Origin: Streptomyces fumigatiscleroticus
GTDB lineage: Bacteria; Actinomycetota; Actinomycetes; Streptomycetales; Streptomycetaceae
Reading direction: 5' to 3'
Length of the DNA: 64,000 nucleotides
NCBI RefSeq assembly: GCF_014647975.1
Contig: NZ_BMQF01000004.1
Location: 372,001-436,000 of the forward strand
This document shows, piece by piece, positions 1 through 15,175 of this stretch. The notes below the pieces were generated by a model, which had not been told where the DNA came from, did not search any database, and saw only the letters and a program-made list of their open reading frames with translations. Numbering within the stretch: position 1 is the first letter of the stretch; every line of letters starts with the position of its first letter. A program made the translations under genes and the position numbers.

Positions 1-142
1 TGTTCTCCGGCTTGGGCGGCACCACCGGGCAGCTGGGGCGGCAGTAGATGCCGGTCGTCAGGACGGCCGTGAAGAACCATCCGTCGAACCGCGCGTCCTT
101 CGACCGTACGGCGCGCAGGCAGCGCTCGGTGTCGGTGTGCAT
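1..142 (-). CDS. Ada-type methylated-DNA sensor / AlkA-family DNA repair protein, N-terminal fragment
   Basis: Only the first 47 codons lie in the window; the gene continues past base 1. The visible part reads MHTDTERCLRAVRSKD and then GWFFTAVLTTGIYCRPSCP, the zinc-binding, methyl-accepting N-terminus of Ada. The cysteine in IYCRPSC is the usual methyl acceptor and a zinc ligand. In Streptomyces this start belongs to proteins that join an Ada sensor and AraC-type HTH to an AlkA 3-methyladenine glycosylase, so alkylation repair and sensing is the likely role. The rest of the domain order cannot be seen. An in-frame ATG three codons upstream (base 151) is an alternative start. Family seen directly; domain fusion inferred. 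Confidence 0.85.
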   Translation of the reverse strand, partial: MHTDTERCLRAVRSKDARFDGWFFTAVLTTGIYCRPSCPVVPPKPEN

Positions 143-283
143 GCCCCGCATGCCCGTCCGTGGTGCCGGATGCGGTGAGGTCCGCGTTACCGTCTGCATG
201 CCTCAAGCATCGGGCAGCCGCCGGGCCGGGGCTGGCAGAATTCCGACATCAACCTCGCGCTGCCTGCGCTCGCCCCGACGACC

Positions 284-4255
<3,972 letters not shown>

Positions 4256-4398
4256 TCAACACACCGTGGCGATACGGAAGATGATGTCGAGGCAGATGAC
4301 AACTGTTGGTGACGGCGCGACTACTGAGCCAGGCCCACCCTAGGACTCGAACACAAACGAAGCAATGATCCTGTCGGAGTTTGTGGGGTCGTGGGGCC

Positions 4399-4911
4399 TC
4401 AGCCCACCTGGGCCTCGAAGGCCGCGTACGCCCGCTCGTCGAAGAGGACGAACCTGATCTCCTCCACCACCGGGCTCTCCGTGTCGCGCACCGTCTCGAC
4501 GGCGATCCGGGCGCCGTCGTCCATCGGCCAGCCGTAGACGCCGGTGGAGATGGCCGGGAAGGCGACCGTGCGGGCGCCCAGTTCGCCGGCGACGCGCAGG
4601 GACTCGCGGTAGCAGGAGGCGAGCAGGGCGGAGCGGTCCTCGCCGGCGTAGTACACGGGGCCCACGGTGTGGATCACCCAGCGGGCGTCGAGCGCGCCCG
4701 CGGTGGTGGCGACCGCCCGGCCGGTGGGCAGGCCCCTGCCGTACTTGGAGGCGCGCAGCGCGCGGCACTCCTGGAGGATCGCCGGGCCGCCGCGGCGGTG
4801 GATCGCGCCGTCGACGCCGCCCCCGCCGAGCAGGGAGGAGTTCGCCGCGTTGACGATGGCGTCGACGCGCTGGCGGGTGATGTCGCCGCGGACGAGGGTG
4901 AGGGTGGTCAT
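4399..4911 (-). CDS. Macro-domain protein, O-acetyl-ADP-ribose deacetylase type
   Basis: 170 residues, a single macro domain. Seen: the VRGDI strand, [24 protein letters not shown] (ADP-ribose pocket and catalytic loop) and [15 protein letters not shown] (second nucleotide-binding loop). The family hydrolyses O-acetyl-ADP-ribose or removes ADP-ribose from proteins; the intact NAAN and GGGGVDG loops suggest activity. Its ATG overlaps the TGA of the upstream FAD oxidoreductase by 4 bases, so the two are translationally coupled. Cytoplasmic, no extra domains. Physiological substrate unknown. Confidence 0.93.
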   Translation of the reverse strand: MTTLTLVRGDITRQRVDAIVNAANSSLLGGGGVDGAIHRRGGPAILQECRALRASKYGRGLPTGRAVATTAGALDARWVIHTVGPVYYAGEDRSALLASCYRESLRVAGELGARTVAFPAISTGVYGWPMDDGARIAVETVRDTESPVVEEIRFVLFDERAYAAFEAQVG

Positions 4912-6326
4912 GGCTGCCTCAGTCTCCGCCAGACGGCCTTGGCCGCGTTGTGTCCGGACATGCCGTGCACCCCGGGGCCCGGCGGGGTGGCCGAGGAGCA
5001 GATGAAGACGGCCGGGTGCGGGGTGGTGTAGGGGGACAGGGACAGCCTGGGGCGGAGCAGGAGCTGGAGGCCCGAGGCGGCGCCGCAGGCGATGTCGCCG
5101 CCGACGTAGTTGGCGTTGCGGGCGGCGATCTCGGGCGGGCCGGCCGTCGCGCGGGCCAGGACACGGTCGCGGAAGCCGGGGGCGTAGCGCTCCAGTTGGC
5201 GTTCGACCGTGTCGGTGAGGTCGCCGGTCCAGCCGCTGGGGACATGGCCGTACGCCCAGAAGACATGCCGGCCGGCGGGGGCCCGGGTGGGGTCGGCGAC
5301 GCTGGGCTGCACGGTGATGAGGAACGGCCTCTCGGGTGCGCGGCCCTGGCGGGAGGCGGCACGCAGGGCGGTGCCGATCTCCGCGCTGCTCGCGCCGACC
5401 TGGACGGTGCCCGCGCGGCGGGCCTCCTCCGCCCGCCACGGCACCGGGCCGTCCAGCGCGTAGTCGATCTTGAAGACACCGGGGCCGTACCGGTAGTGCT
5501 CGTAGTACCGGCCGAAGCCGGCGATACGGGCCAGGGCGGTGGGCGAGGTGTCGAAGACATAGGCGCGGGCCGGCGGCAGGTCGTCCAGGCGCTTGACCTC
5601 GTAGTCGGTGTGGACGGCGCCGCCGAGGTCCTTCAGGTACGCGGCGAGGGCGTCGGAGAGGACCTGGGAGCCGCCGCGGACGACGGGCCAGCCGCGGGCG
5701 TGCGCGGCGAGGGCGAAGACCAGGCCGACGGCGCCGGTGGCGAAGCCGCTCAGAGGCGCCATGACATGCGCCACGAGGCCCGCGAAGAGGGCTTTGGCCC
5801 GCTCGTCGCGGAAGCGGCGCATCAGCCAGGTCGACGGGGGCAGCCCGGCCAGGCCGAAGCGGGCCAGCGTCACCGGGTCGCGGGGCAGCGCGGTCGACGG
5901 CAGGGACATGAAGTCCCGGGCCAGCGTGTCCCACCGGGGCAGGAACGGCTCGACCAGCCTGCGGTAGACGCCCGCGTCGCGCGGGCCGAAGGAGGCGGCC
6001 GTCTCGCCGACCGACCGGGAGAGCACGGCGGCCGAACCGTCCTGGAAGGGGTGCGCCATGGGCAGCTCGGCATGGGCCCACCGAAGGCCGTAGCGCTCCA
6101 GGGGCAGGGCGCGGAAGGCGGGTGAGTTGATGCCGAGCGGGTGGGCCGCGGAGCAGGGATCGTGACGGAAGCCGGGCAGGGTGAGCTCCTCGGTGCGGGC
6201 TCCGCCGCCCACGGTGGAGCGCGCCTCGAAGACGGCGACCGAGAAGCCGCGGCGGGCCAGCTCCACGGCAGCGGTCAGTCCGTTCGGCCCCGCACCCACC
6301 ACGACCGCATCGAGCATCGACGGCAC
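4908..6326 (-). CDS. FAD-dependent oxidoreductase, phytoene-desaturase/PYROXD2-like
   Basis: 472 residues. An N-terminal Rossmann FAD-binding motif [13 protein letters not shown] (GAGPNG at 11-16) is followed by [15 protein letters not shown], the second FAD contact typical of the amine oxidase/phytoene desaturase superfamily. The C-terminal [17 protein letters not shown] completes the flavin site. Members oxidise diverse substrates and the substrate cannot be read here; no carotenoid genes are nearby. It ends with a 4-base ATGA overlap into the macro-domain gene. A start at the fourth codon (MLDAVVV) is possible. Cytoplasmic; no signal peptide. Confidence 0.85.
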   Translation of the reverse strand: MPSMLDAVVVGAGPNGLTAAVELARRGFSVAVFEARSTVGGGARTEELTLPGFRHDPCSAAHPLGINSPAFRALPLERYGLRWAHAELPMAHPFQDGSAAVLSRSVGETAASFGPRDAGVYRRLVEPFLPRWDTLARDFMSLPSTALPRDPVTLARFGLAGLPPSTWLMRRFRDERAKALFAGLVAHVMAPLSGFATGAVGLVFALAAHARGWPVVRGGSQVLSDALAAYLKDLGGAVHTDYEVKRLDDLPPARAYVFDTSPTALARIAGFGRYYEHYRYGPGVFKIDYALDGPVPWRAEEARRAGTVQVGASSAEIGTALRAASRQGRAPERPFLITVQPSVADPTRAPAGRHVFWAYGHVPSGWTGDLTDTVERQLERYAPGFRDRVLARATAGPPEIAARNANYVGGDIACGAASGLQLLLRPRLSLSPYTTPHPAVFICSSATPPGPGVHGMSGHNAAKAVWRRLRQP

Positions 6327-6426
6327 CTTCGGACCCCTTCGTCAGCCGACGGTCAGCCACTGGGGATCAGGATATGCCGGGGAACCGGCTGTCTCCGGCC
6401 ACAGGTGACACCCGGCGGCCCCGGGA

Positions 6427-7284
6427 TCAGGCCGCCGGCCGGGCGCCGCCCGCCAGCAGCGCCGCCACCCGGCGCGCGGTGGCCGCGTCGCGGGCCGCGG
6501 TGAACGGCAGGTCGTTGCCGCCCGTGATGCGGAAGGGCGTGCCCGTGCGGGTCAGGTGGGTGCCGCCCGCCTCCTCGACCAGGAGCAGGCCGGCGGCGTG
6601 GTCCCAGGCCGCCTCCCAGGAGAACGCGGTGGCGTCGCACTCGCCGCGGGCGACGGCCAGGTACTCCAGGCCGGCCGAGCCGCAGGCGCGCGGGGCCGCG
6701 CCCGGTGCCCACAGGCCGAGCAGGGCGCGCTTCTGCTCCTCGGTCGTGTAGTCCGGGTGGGAGTGGGCGATCTCGAGGTCGCGGCCGGGCTCCGGCGGGC
6801 CGGCGTACAGCCGCTCGCCGTCGAGGAAGGCGCCCTGGCCCCGGACGGCCCGGGCCAGCTGGTCGCGGGCGGGCGCGTAGGTCCACGAGGCGCGCACGAC
6901 GCCGTGGAGCGCGAGGGCGACCAGCGTGCAGAACCCGTCGTCGCCGTGGACGAACTGCCGGGTCCCGTCGACCGGGTCGATGATCCAGACGGGCGCCTCG
7001 CCCCGTATCGCCTCGTACGACGCCGGATTGGCGTGGACCGCCTCCTCGCCGACCACGACGGAGCCGGGCAGCAGGGCCATGAGCTCCTTGGTGAGATACC
7101 GCTCGGCGTTGCGGTCGGCGTCCGTCACCAGGTCGTGCGGGCCCGCCTTCTGGTCGACCTCGTGCGCGGCGAGCCGGCGGAAGCGCGGCATGATCTCGGC
7201 CGCGGCCGCCTCGCGGACCGCGTCCTCCACGTCGGCCGAGTGGCGGGCGAGGAATCCGTCGATGGTCTCACTGTCTCCGATCAT
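6427..7284 (-). CDS. Inositol monophosphatase family phosphatase
   Basis: 285 residues from ATG 7284; the frame stays open further upstream, but the homologous part starts at about MIGDSETIDGFLARH. All metal-binding motifs of the Li+-sensitive phosphatase fold are present: VGEEA, WIIDPVDGTRQF (DPxDGT) and AWDHAAG (WDxxAG). Family members dephosphorylate inositol-1-phosphate, histidinol phosphate or 3'-phosphoadenosine phosphates. The low similarity to SuhB outside the motifs leaves HisN-like histidinol phosphatase as an alternative, although no his genes are near. Ribosome binding site is weak. Confidence 0.88.
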   Translation of the reverse strand: MIGDSETIDGFLARHSADVEDAVREAAAAEIMPRFRRLAAHEVDQKAGPHDLVTDADRNAERYLTKELMALLPGSVVVGEEAVHANPASYEAIRGEAPVWIIDPVDGTRQFVHGDDGFCTLVALALHGVVRASWTYAPARDQLARAVRGQGAFLDGERLYAGPPEPGRDLEIAHSHPDYTTEEQKRALLGLWAPGAAPRACGSAGLEYLAVARGECDATAFSWEAAWDHAAGLLLVEEAGGTHLTRTGTPFRITGGNDLPFTAARDAATARRVAALLAGGARPAA

Positions 7285-7384
7285 GGTTCCATGAGAGCAC
7301 GCGGCACTGACAATTCCCGGCCGCCCGGTGCACTCCGGGCGGAATCCGCGTGAACGCCCGGCGCGGCCGGGCACCGGCCGTGCC

Positions 7385-9211
7385 TCAGCGTCCGACCGCG
7401 TACCCCTGCATGCCCCGGGGGTTCGCGGCGGCCGACAGCACGCCGGTCTCCGCGTCCCGCGCGACCGCGCACAGCCGCCCCTCCGACCAGGGGTCCCCGA
7501 CCGTCACCCGGTGGCCGCGGCGGCGCAGCTCCGCCACCACGGCCGGGTCGGTGCGGGCCTCCACGGTGACGCTGCCCGGCCGCATCCCGCGCGGGAAGAA
7601 GGAGCCGGGGAAGCTGTCGTGGTGCCAGTTCGGGGCGTCGATCGCGCCCTGGAGGTCGAGGCCGCCGCGGACCGGGGCGCGCAGCGCGAGGGCCAGGAAG
7701 AAGTGCAGCTGCCACTGGTCCTGCTGGTCCCCGCCGGGGGTGCCGAACGCCAGGACGGGCACGCCGTCGCGCAGCACGATCGAGGGCGTGAGGGTGGTGC
7801 GCGGCCGGCGGCCCGGGGTGAGGGAGTTGGGCAGGCCCTCCTCCAGCCAGGTCATCTGGAGCCGGGTGCCGAGCGGGAAGCCCAGTTCGGGCACGACGGG
7901 GCTGGACTGGAGCCAGCCGCCGCTGGGCGTGGCGGCGACCATGTTGCCCCAGCGGTCGACGACGTCGAGGTGGCAGGTGTCGCCGCGGGTGGCGCCGTCC
8001 GCCGTGACCTCCGGTTCGCCCGGCACCGGTGACGTCGGGCTCTTGGCCACCGTCGGCTCACCGATGCCGGGCGCGTCGTGACCGGGTCCCCCGGCGGCCG
8101 CCGCGCGCGCGTGCCGGGACAGCCGCGGGGCGCGCCCGCCGGGAGCGCCGGGCCGCAGCTCGTACGAGGCCCGGTCGCCGACGAGCCCCCGGCGCGCCGC
8201 GTTGTACGGCCGTGACAGCAGCTCGTCCAGGGGCACCTCGGCGGCGTCGCCGTACCAGGCCTCCCGGTCGGCCATCGCCAGTTTGCCGTTCTCGATGAGC
8301 AGGTGCAGGTAGTCGGCGGAGCCGTGGGGAGGCAGCTCGGGCGGGAGCAGGGCGAGCTGCTGGAGCAGGACGGGCCCCTGGCTCCAGGGACCGGCCTTGC
8401 ACACGGTCCAGCCGTTCCAGTCGTATGTCACCGGTCTTTCGTAGGACGCGGACCAGCCGGCCAGGTCGGCGGCGGTCAGGGTGCCGGTGTGGTGCTCGCC
8501 GCTGGTGTCCAGGGTGGGCCGCCCGGCCTGCCGGACGAGGGCCTCGGCTATGAACCCGGTGCGCCACACCTCCCGGGCCGCCTCGATCCGGGCCTGTCTG
8601 CCGCCCGCCCCCGCGGTCTCGGCGAGCAGCCGCTTCCAGGTGGCGGCGAGCGCGGGATTGCGGAACAGCTCGCCCGCGCGGGGGGCCTTTCCGCCCGGGA
8701 GATAGACCTCGGCGGACGACGTCCACTCGGTCTCGAACAGCTCCCGCACCGTCTCGACGGTCTCGCCGACGCGCTCCACGGGCGGATGCCCGTGCTCGGC
8801 GTATCCGATGGCGTACTTCAGGACGTCGTCCAGGGACTTGGTGCCGTGGTCGCGCAGCAGCAGCATCCAGGCGTCGAAGGCGCCCGGCACGGCGGCGGCC
8901 AGCGGGCCGGTGCCGGGGACGAGGTCCAGACCGAGCGCCTTGTAGTGCGCGACCGTCGCTCCGGCCGGGGCGACGCCCTGCCCGCACACCACCCGCACCT
9001 CGCCGCCCGCCGGGGCGAGCAGGATCGGCACCTCGCCCGCGGGTCCGTTGAGGTGCGGCTCGACGACGTGCAGCACGAACGCGCCCGCCACGGCGGCGTC
9101 GTAGGCGTTGCCGCCGTCCTCCAGCACGGCCATCGCCGTCTGGGAGGCCAGCCAGTGGGTGGAGGAGACCATGCCGAAGGTGCCCTGGAGGGTGGGGCGG
9201 GTGGTGAACAT
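7385..9211 (-). CDS. Cytoplasmic gamma-glutamyltransferase-family protein
   Basis: 608 residues, an Ntn-hydrolase of the GGT family that cleaves or transfers gamma-glutamyl groups. The autoprocessing site is GDTCHLDVVDRWGNM, with T412 as the predicted nucleophile after self-cleavage; TPSGGW and TPGGDQQ line the active site. The first residues (MFTTRPTLQGTFGMVSSTHWLA) contain no signal peptide, unlike the second GGT in this window, so it probably works in the cytoplasm, as in the YwrD-like branch. GAGGTGAG 7 bases before ATG 9211 decides the start. Substrate unknown. DTCH instead of the classic TTH is the only unusual feature of the catalytic strand. Confidence 0.92.
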   Translation of the reverse strand: MFTTRPTLQGTFGMVSSTHWLASQTAMAVLEDGGNAYDAAVAGAFVLHVVEPHLNGPAGEVPILLAPAGGEVRVVCGQGVAPAGATVAHYKALGLDLVPGTGPLAAAVPGAFDAWMLLLRDHGTKSLDDVLKYAIGYAEHGHPPVERVGETVETVRELFETEWTSSAEVYLPGGKAPRAGELFRNPALAATWKRLLAETAGAGGRQARIEAAREVWRTGFIAEALVRQAGRPTLDTSGEHHTGTLTAADLAGWSASYERPVTYDWNGWTVCKAGPWSQGPVLLQQLALLPPELPPHGSADYLHLLIENGKLAMADREAWYGDAAEVPLDELLSRPYNAARRGLVGDRASYELRPGAPGGRAPRLSRHARAAAAGGPGHDAPGIGEPTVAKSPTSPVPGEPEVTADGATRGDTCHLDVVDRWGNMVAATPSGGWLQSSPVVPELGFPLGTRLQMTWLEEGLPNSLTPGRRPRTTLTPSIVLRDGVPVLAFGTPGGDQQDQWQLHFFLALALRAPVRGGLDLQGAIDAPNWHHDSFPGSFFPRGMRPGSVTVEARTDPAVVAELRRRGHRVTVGDPWSEGRLCAVARDAETGVLSAAANPRGMQGYAVGR

Positions 9212-9486
9212 GCGGCGTCTCACCTCGCTGTGCGCGCGTGGGCGGTGTGTCGGCGGCAGGCTACCCAGCCCGGTGCGTCTCCTCCCCGGCGCACCGTGAA
9301 CCGTTGGGTCCGCGCCGGTCGTCCGACACGGACACAACGGGGCACACAGGGCATCGACAGGCGGGCACAGTCACCGCACAGGCACGGAGCGAGTTGCCCC
9401 TTCCGCCCCACAGGGAGTCGTGTGACACTGGCGTCCCGTCCGCAGTGCGGACCTCCCTCCGCACCGTCCCCCACGAGAAGTGCGCC

Positions 9487-10158
9487 GTGCGTCTGCTTCC
9501 CCTGCCGCTCGCCCTCACCGCGCGTCTGGCCCCGGTCGTCGTGCTCGCCTCGGCGGGCTGGGCGCTGTCGTCCGGCCCGCTCGCCGCGTCCCCGGCCACC
9601 GGGCACGACAGCGCGCAGGAGACCGGCGCCCGGTCGTCCCGGTCCTCCCCCTCCGCGCCGTCCACGTCGGCGGCGACACAGACGTACGTCTCCGCGCCCG
9701 CGCCCTGCACCAGTCTGGCCGCCGAGACGATCACGTCGCTGGTGCCCGGCGCCAAGACGGCCGGGAAGGAGATACCGTCCACGGACACCGACGTGCGCCG
9801 CACCTGTTCCTGGAACGCCCTCAAGGGCTACGACTACCGCTGGCTCGACATCTCCTTCGAGATCATGAAGTCGGACGAGGCGGCGGAGAAGTCGTACCGG
9901 GAACGGGTGACGGAGAAGAGCGGCGGCGGCGCGGTGTCGGGTGTCGGGGACGCCGGTTACTCCGTCGTCGACCTCACCACCGAGGACAAGCAGCAGACCC
10001 GCGAGGGGGTCGTGGTGGTCCGCGCCGCCAACGCGCTGGTCGTCGCCACCTACAGCGGCAGCGACTCCGAGACGCAGAAGGCGCCGGGTACGGACGAGAT
10101 CAACAAGGGTGCCATCAAGGCCGCCAAGGAGGCGGTGGCCGCCCTGACGGACGGCTGA
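9487..10158 (+). CDS. Small secreted protein, DUF3558-like
   Basis: 223 residues from GTG 9487, chosen because GAGAAG lies 7 bases upstream and the signal peptide (MRLLPLPLALTARLAPVVVLASAGW) then starts correctly. A Ser/Thr/Pro-rich linker at about 45-75 precedes a globular domain containing a cysteine pair (PAPCTSL and RRTCSWNAL) and the SFEIMKSDEAAEKSYRE helix. This layout fits DUF3558, a family of exported actinobacterial proteins of unknown function. It is convergent with the permease gene, 16 bases away. No lipobox seen. Confidence 0.7.
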   Translation: MRLLPLPLALTARLAPVVVLASAGWALSSGPLAASPATGHDSAQETGARSSRSSPSAPSTSAATQTYVSAPAPCTSLAAETITSLVPGAKTAGKEIPSTDTDVRRTCSWNALKGYDYRWLDISFEIMKSDEAAEKSYRERVTEKSGGGAVSGVGDAGYSVVDLTTEDKQQTREGVVVVRAANALVVATYSGSDSETQKAPGTDEINKGAIKAAKEAVAALTDG

Positions 10159-10174
10159 CCGCCCTCCGCCTCCC

Positions 10175-11701
<1,527 letters not shown>

Positions 11702-11781
11702 GGCGGGCCAATCGGTGCGAGGGGTCGGGGAAGGCCGTGCGGGTGGCGTCGACGGGGTGCACCGGAGGGAGGTTGCGGGGT

Positions 11782-12801
11782 TCAGCCGTTGACGGCCGGG
11801 ATCACCACCGTCCCGTACGCGTCGATCACGGCTTCCTGGGCGTCGTGCATGTCGTAGACGGCGAACTGGTCGACGCCCAGCTCGCGCAGCGCGTTCACCT
11901 TCTCCACATGCCGCTCGGCCGGTCCGATGACGCAGAACCGGTCGACGATCTCGTCGGGCACGAACCGGGTACCGGGGTTGCCGCTGCGCCCGTGGTGGGC
12001 GTAGTCGTAGCTCTCGCGCGCCCTGATGTAGTCGGTGAGTTCCCGCGGCACCACGCTGCCGTCGGCGCCGTACTTGGCGACGAGGTCGGCCACGTGGTTG
12101 CCGACCATGCCGCCGAACCAGCGGCACTGCTCGCGGGCGTGGGCGAGCGCCTCGGGCGAGTCGTCGGCGGTGACATAGGCCGGGGCGGCCACGCAGATCC
12201 TCACCTCCCCGGGGTCGCGGCCGGCCGCGACCGCCGCGTCCTTCACCGCCTTGACCATGTACTCCGTCAGATACAGGTCGGCGAGCTGGAGGATGAAGCC
12301 GTCGGCCTCCTCGCCGGTCGTCCTCAGGGCCCTGGGTCCGTAGGCGGCCATCCAGACGGGGAGTTCGGCGCCGGGGCGGATCCAGGGGAAGCGGACGGCC
12401 GTGCCGCCGAGGTCGGCCTCCTCTCCCCGGCCCAGCGCCCGGATGACCTTCATCGCCTCGCTGACGCGGGCCAGCGTGTCGGGTTTGCGCCCTGCCACCC
12501 GCAGGGCGGAGTCGCCGCGGCCGATGCCGCAGACGGTGCGGTTGCCGAACATGTCGTTGAGGGTGGCGAAGGTGGAGGCGGTCACCTCCCAGGTGCGGGT
12601 GGAGGGGTTGGTGACCATCGGGCCGACCGTCAGCTTCGTGGTGTTCGCCAGGATCTGGCTGAAGATGACGAACGGCTCCTGCCACAGCACGGCGGAGTCG
12701 AAGGTCCAGCCATGGGTGAAGCCGTTGCGCTCGGCCCGCTTCATCAGGGCGACGACGCGGGAGGCCGGCGGGTCGGTCTGCAGGACGAGTCCGAAGTCCA
12801 T
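11782..12801 (-). CDS. F420-dependent LLM-class oxidoreductase (TIGR03842-like)
   Basis: 339 residues, bacterial luciferase-like TIM barrel. Start MDFGLVLQTDPPASRVVALMKRAE, with LTVGPMVTNPSTR and NRTVCGIGRGDSALR, is typical of F420-using LLM enzymes, and VWMAAYGPRALR marks the cofactor pocket. Streptomyces makes F420. Located 11 bases after dihydropyrimidinase and 80 before the permease, it belongs to the catabolic operon. The operon lacks a recognisable dihydropyrimidine dehydrogenase, so this enzyme might carry out the redox step; that is inference. Confidence 0.9.
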   Translation of the reverse strand: MDFGLVLQTDPPASRVVALMKRAERNGFTHGWTFDSAVLWQEPFVIFSQILANTTKLTVGPMVTNPSTRTWEVTASTFATLNDMFGNRTVCGIGRGDSALRVAGRKPDTLARVSEAMKVIRALGRGEEADLGGTAVRFPWIRPGAELPVWMAAYGPRALRTTGEEADGFILQLADLYLTEYMVKAVKDAAVAAGRDPGEVRICVAAPAYVTADDSPEALAHAREQCRWFGGMVGNHVADLVAKYGADGSVVPRELTDYIRARESYDYAHHGRSGNPGTRFVPDEIVDRFCVIGPAERHVEKVNALRELGVDQFAVYDMHDAQEAVIDAYGTVVIPAVNG

Positions 12802-12812
12802 GGCTCGGCTCC

Positions 12813-14216
12813 CTAGGTGAGGTACTGACAGGTGGAGCGCGGGGTGTAGACGCCGTGGCCCTTGCGTCCGGTGTACTCCCGCTCGGTGATGACGCTCTCG
12901 CCGCGCGAGAGCACCGTCTCGACGCGGCCGGTGACGCGCCTGCCCTCGTAGGCCGAGTAGTCGACGTTCATGTGGTGCGTGGCGGCGGACATGACCTGCT
13001 CGGCGTGCGGGTCGTAGATCACGACGTCGGCGTCGGCGCCCGGCGCGAGGGTGCCCTTCTTCGGGTACAGGCCGAACATGCGGGCCGGGGTGGCGCAGGC
13101 GATCTCGATCCAGCGGCGCCGCGAGATGTGCCCGTCGACCACGGCCTGGTGGAGCAGGTCCATCCGGTTCTCCACGCCCGGCAGCCCGTTGGGGATCTTG
13201 GAGAAGTCGCCCCGGCCCAGCTCCTTCTGGCCCGCGAAGCAGAACGGGCAGTGGTCGGTGGAGACCACCTGGAGGTCGTCGGTCCGCAGCCCCTTCCAGA
13301 GCGCCGCCTGGTGCTCGCGCGGCCTGAGCGGCGTGGAGCACACGTACTTGGCGCCCTCGAAGTCCGGCTCGGCGAGGTTGTCGACGGACAGGAACAGGTA
13401 CTGCGGGCAGGTCTCGCCGAACACGTTCAGGCCCTCGTCACGGGCCCGGGCCAGCTCGGCGACCGCCTCCGCCGCCGAGACGTGCACGACGTACAGCGGT
13501 GCCTCCGCCACCTGCGCCAGCCTGATGGCGCGGTGGGTGGCCTCGGCCTCCAGCAGTGCCCTGCGGACCTCGCCGTGGAAGCGCGGACCGCTCTCGCCGC
13601 GGGCCAGGGCCTGCTCCACCAGCACGTCGATGGCGATGCCGTTCTCGGCGTGCATCATGATCAGCCCGCCGTTGCCGGCGGCCCGCTGCATGGCACGCAG
13701 GATCTGTCCGTCGTCGCTGTAGAAGATGCCCGGGTAGGCCATGAACTGCTTGAAGGAGGTCACGCCCTCCTCCACCAGCAGGTCCATCTCCTTCAGCGTC
13801 TCCTCGCGCACATCGGAGACGATCATGTGGAAGCCGTAGTCGATCGCGCAGTTGCCCTCGGCCTTGGCGTGCCAGGCGTCCAGCCCCTCGCGCAGCGAGC
13901 GGCCGACGCTCTGGACGGCGAAGTCGACGATCGTGGTGGTGCCGCCCCAGGCGGCGGCCAGCGTGCCGGTCTCGAAGGTGTCGGAGGCGTAGGTGCCGCC
14001 GAACGGCATCTCCATGTGGGTGTGGGCGTCGACCCCGCCGGGGATCACGTACTTCCCCCGCGCGTCGATGACCCGTTCGGCCGTGAAGGCCTCGGCGGCC
14101 GGGGTGCCGGTCGCGGCCAGGGCGGCGATACGGCCGTCCTCGATCAGGACGTCGGCGTGCGTTTCGTCGGACGCGGTGACGACGAGACCGCCGCGGATGA
14201 CGGTACGGCTGCTCAT
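12813..14216 (-). CDS. hydA: Dihydropyrimidinase / hydantoinase
   Basis: 467 residues, amidohydrolase fold with a binuclear zinc site. It opens dihydrouracil, dihydrothymine or 5-substituted hydantoins to the N-carbamoyl amino acid. Metal ligands visible: DAHTHMEMPFGG, carboxylated K156 in VTSFKQFMAYPG, MHAENG, VHVSAAEA and STDHCPF. Length is typical. It lies 19 bases after the N-carbamoyl hydrolase, the next enzyme of the pathway, in the same transcript. An amidohydrolase of this class could also act on hydantoins only. Cytoplasmic. Confidence 0.95.
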   Translation of the reverse strand: MSSRTVIRGGLVVTASDETHADVLIEDGRIAALAATGTPAAEAFTAERVIDARGKYVIPGGVDAHTHMEMPFGGTYASDTFETGTLAAAWGGTTTIVDFAVQSVGRSLREGLDAWHAKAEGNCAIDYGFHMIVSDVREETLKEMDLLVEEGVTSFKQFMAYPGIFYSDDGQILRAMQRAAGNGGLIMMHAENGIAIDVLVEQALARGESGPRFHGEVRRALLEAEATHRAIRLAQVAEAPLYVVHVSAAEAVAELARARDEGLNVFGETCPQYLFLSVDNLAEPDFEGAKYVCSTPLRPREHQAALWKGLRTDDLQVVSTDHCPFCFAGQKELGRGDFSKIPNGLPGVENRMDLLHQAVVDGHISRRRWIEIACATPARMFGLYPKKGTLAPGADADVVIYDPHAEQVMSAATHHMNVDYSAYEGRRVTGRVETVLSRGESVITEREYTGRKGHGVYTPRSTCQYLT

Positions 14217-14235
14217 GCTGCTCCCTCTCCTGTTC

Positions 14236-15078
14236 TCAGGGCTTGGTCAGCGGCGTGTACGTGCCCGGCGCGCGGTCGCGGTAGAACTGCCAGCGGTCGC
14301 GGACCTCTCGCAGGACGGCCATGTCCAGGTCGCGGACGACGAGTTCGCTCTCCTTGTCGCTCGCCGGCTCGCCGACGAACTTCGCCTCCGGGTCGACGAA
14401 GTAGGAGGTGCCGTAGAAGTCGTTGTCGCCGTACTCCTCCACGCCGACCCGGTTGATGGCGCCCACGAAGTACTCGTTGGCGACGGCCGCCGCCGGCTGT
14501 TCCAGCTGCCAGAGGTAGCCGGACAGGCCGCGCGAGGTGGCCGAGGGGTTGAACACGATCCGCGCGCCGGCCAGACCGAGGGCACGCCAGCCCTCCGGGA
14601 AGTGGCGGTCGTAGCAGATGTAGACGCCGATCCGGCCGACGGCGGTGTCGAAGACGGGCCAGCCGCTGTTGCCGGGCCGGAAGTAGAACTTCTCCCAGAA
14701 GCCCCTGACCTGCGGGATGTGTGTCTTGCGGTACTTGCCGAGGTAGGAGCCGTCGGCGTCGATCACGGCGGCGGTGTTGTAGAGGACGCCGGGCTGCTCC
14801 TCCTCGTAGACCGGCAGCACCAGGACGATGCCCAGTTCCGCGGCGAGTGCCTGGAAGCGGCGGACGGTCGGGCCGTCGGGGACCTGTTCGGCGTAGGCGT
14901 AGAACTCCGGGTCCTGGACCTGGCAGAAGTAGGGGCCGTAGAACAGCTCCTGGAAGCAGAGGACCTGGGCGCCCTGTGCGGCGGCGTCGCGGACCGCCTG
15001 CTCGTGCACCCGGATCATGGACTCCTTCTCGCCGGTCCAGGTGGTCTGGAAGAGGGCTGCACGGATCACTTCGCTCAT
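14236..15078 (-). CDS. Nitrilase-superfamily N-carbamoyl hydrolase (beta-ureidopropionase type)
   Basis: 280 residues. It should hydrolyse N-carbamoyl-beta-alanine or a related N-carbamoyl amino acid to ammonia, CO2 and the amino acid. The catalytic triad is complete: E44 (FQELFYGPYF), K118 (KYRKTHIP) and C155 (VYICYDRHFPEG). Start 15078 is preferred because GGAGG lies 5-6 bases upstream; an upstream in-frame start at 15090 lacks one. Gene order (this, then dihydropyrimidinase) and the aminotransferase upstream support a role in reductive pyrimidine breakdown. A broader N-carbamoylputrescine amidase role is less likely. Confidence 0.9.
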   Translation of the reverse strand: MSEVIRAALFQTTWTGEKESMIRVHEQAVRDAAAQGAQVLCFQELFYGPYFCQVQDPEFYAYAEQVPDGPTVRRFQALAAELGIVLVLPVYEEEQPGVLYNTAAVIDADGSYLGKYRKTHIPQVRGFWEKFYFRPGNSGWPVFDTAVGRIGVYICYDRHFPEGWRALGLAGARIVFNPSATSRGLSGYLWQLEQPAAAVANEYFVGAINRVGVEEYGDNDFYGTSYFVDPEAKFVGEPASDKESELVVRDLDMAVLREVRDRWQFYRDRAPGTYTPLTKP

Positions 15079-15175
15079 CGGGACCTCCACTCGCTCGGTG
15101 TGCGGTGAGCGTTCGGTGTGCGGGGTGCGGGGTGCGGTGCGGCGAGCCTAGGAAGCGCGGGGAGCCGGTTCGACT

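Noticed and set aside
4950..4961. TGTCCGGACATG, similar to the GntR palindrome
   Set aside because: Inside the FAD oxidoreductase coding sequence and remote from the sugar locus; likely chance.
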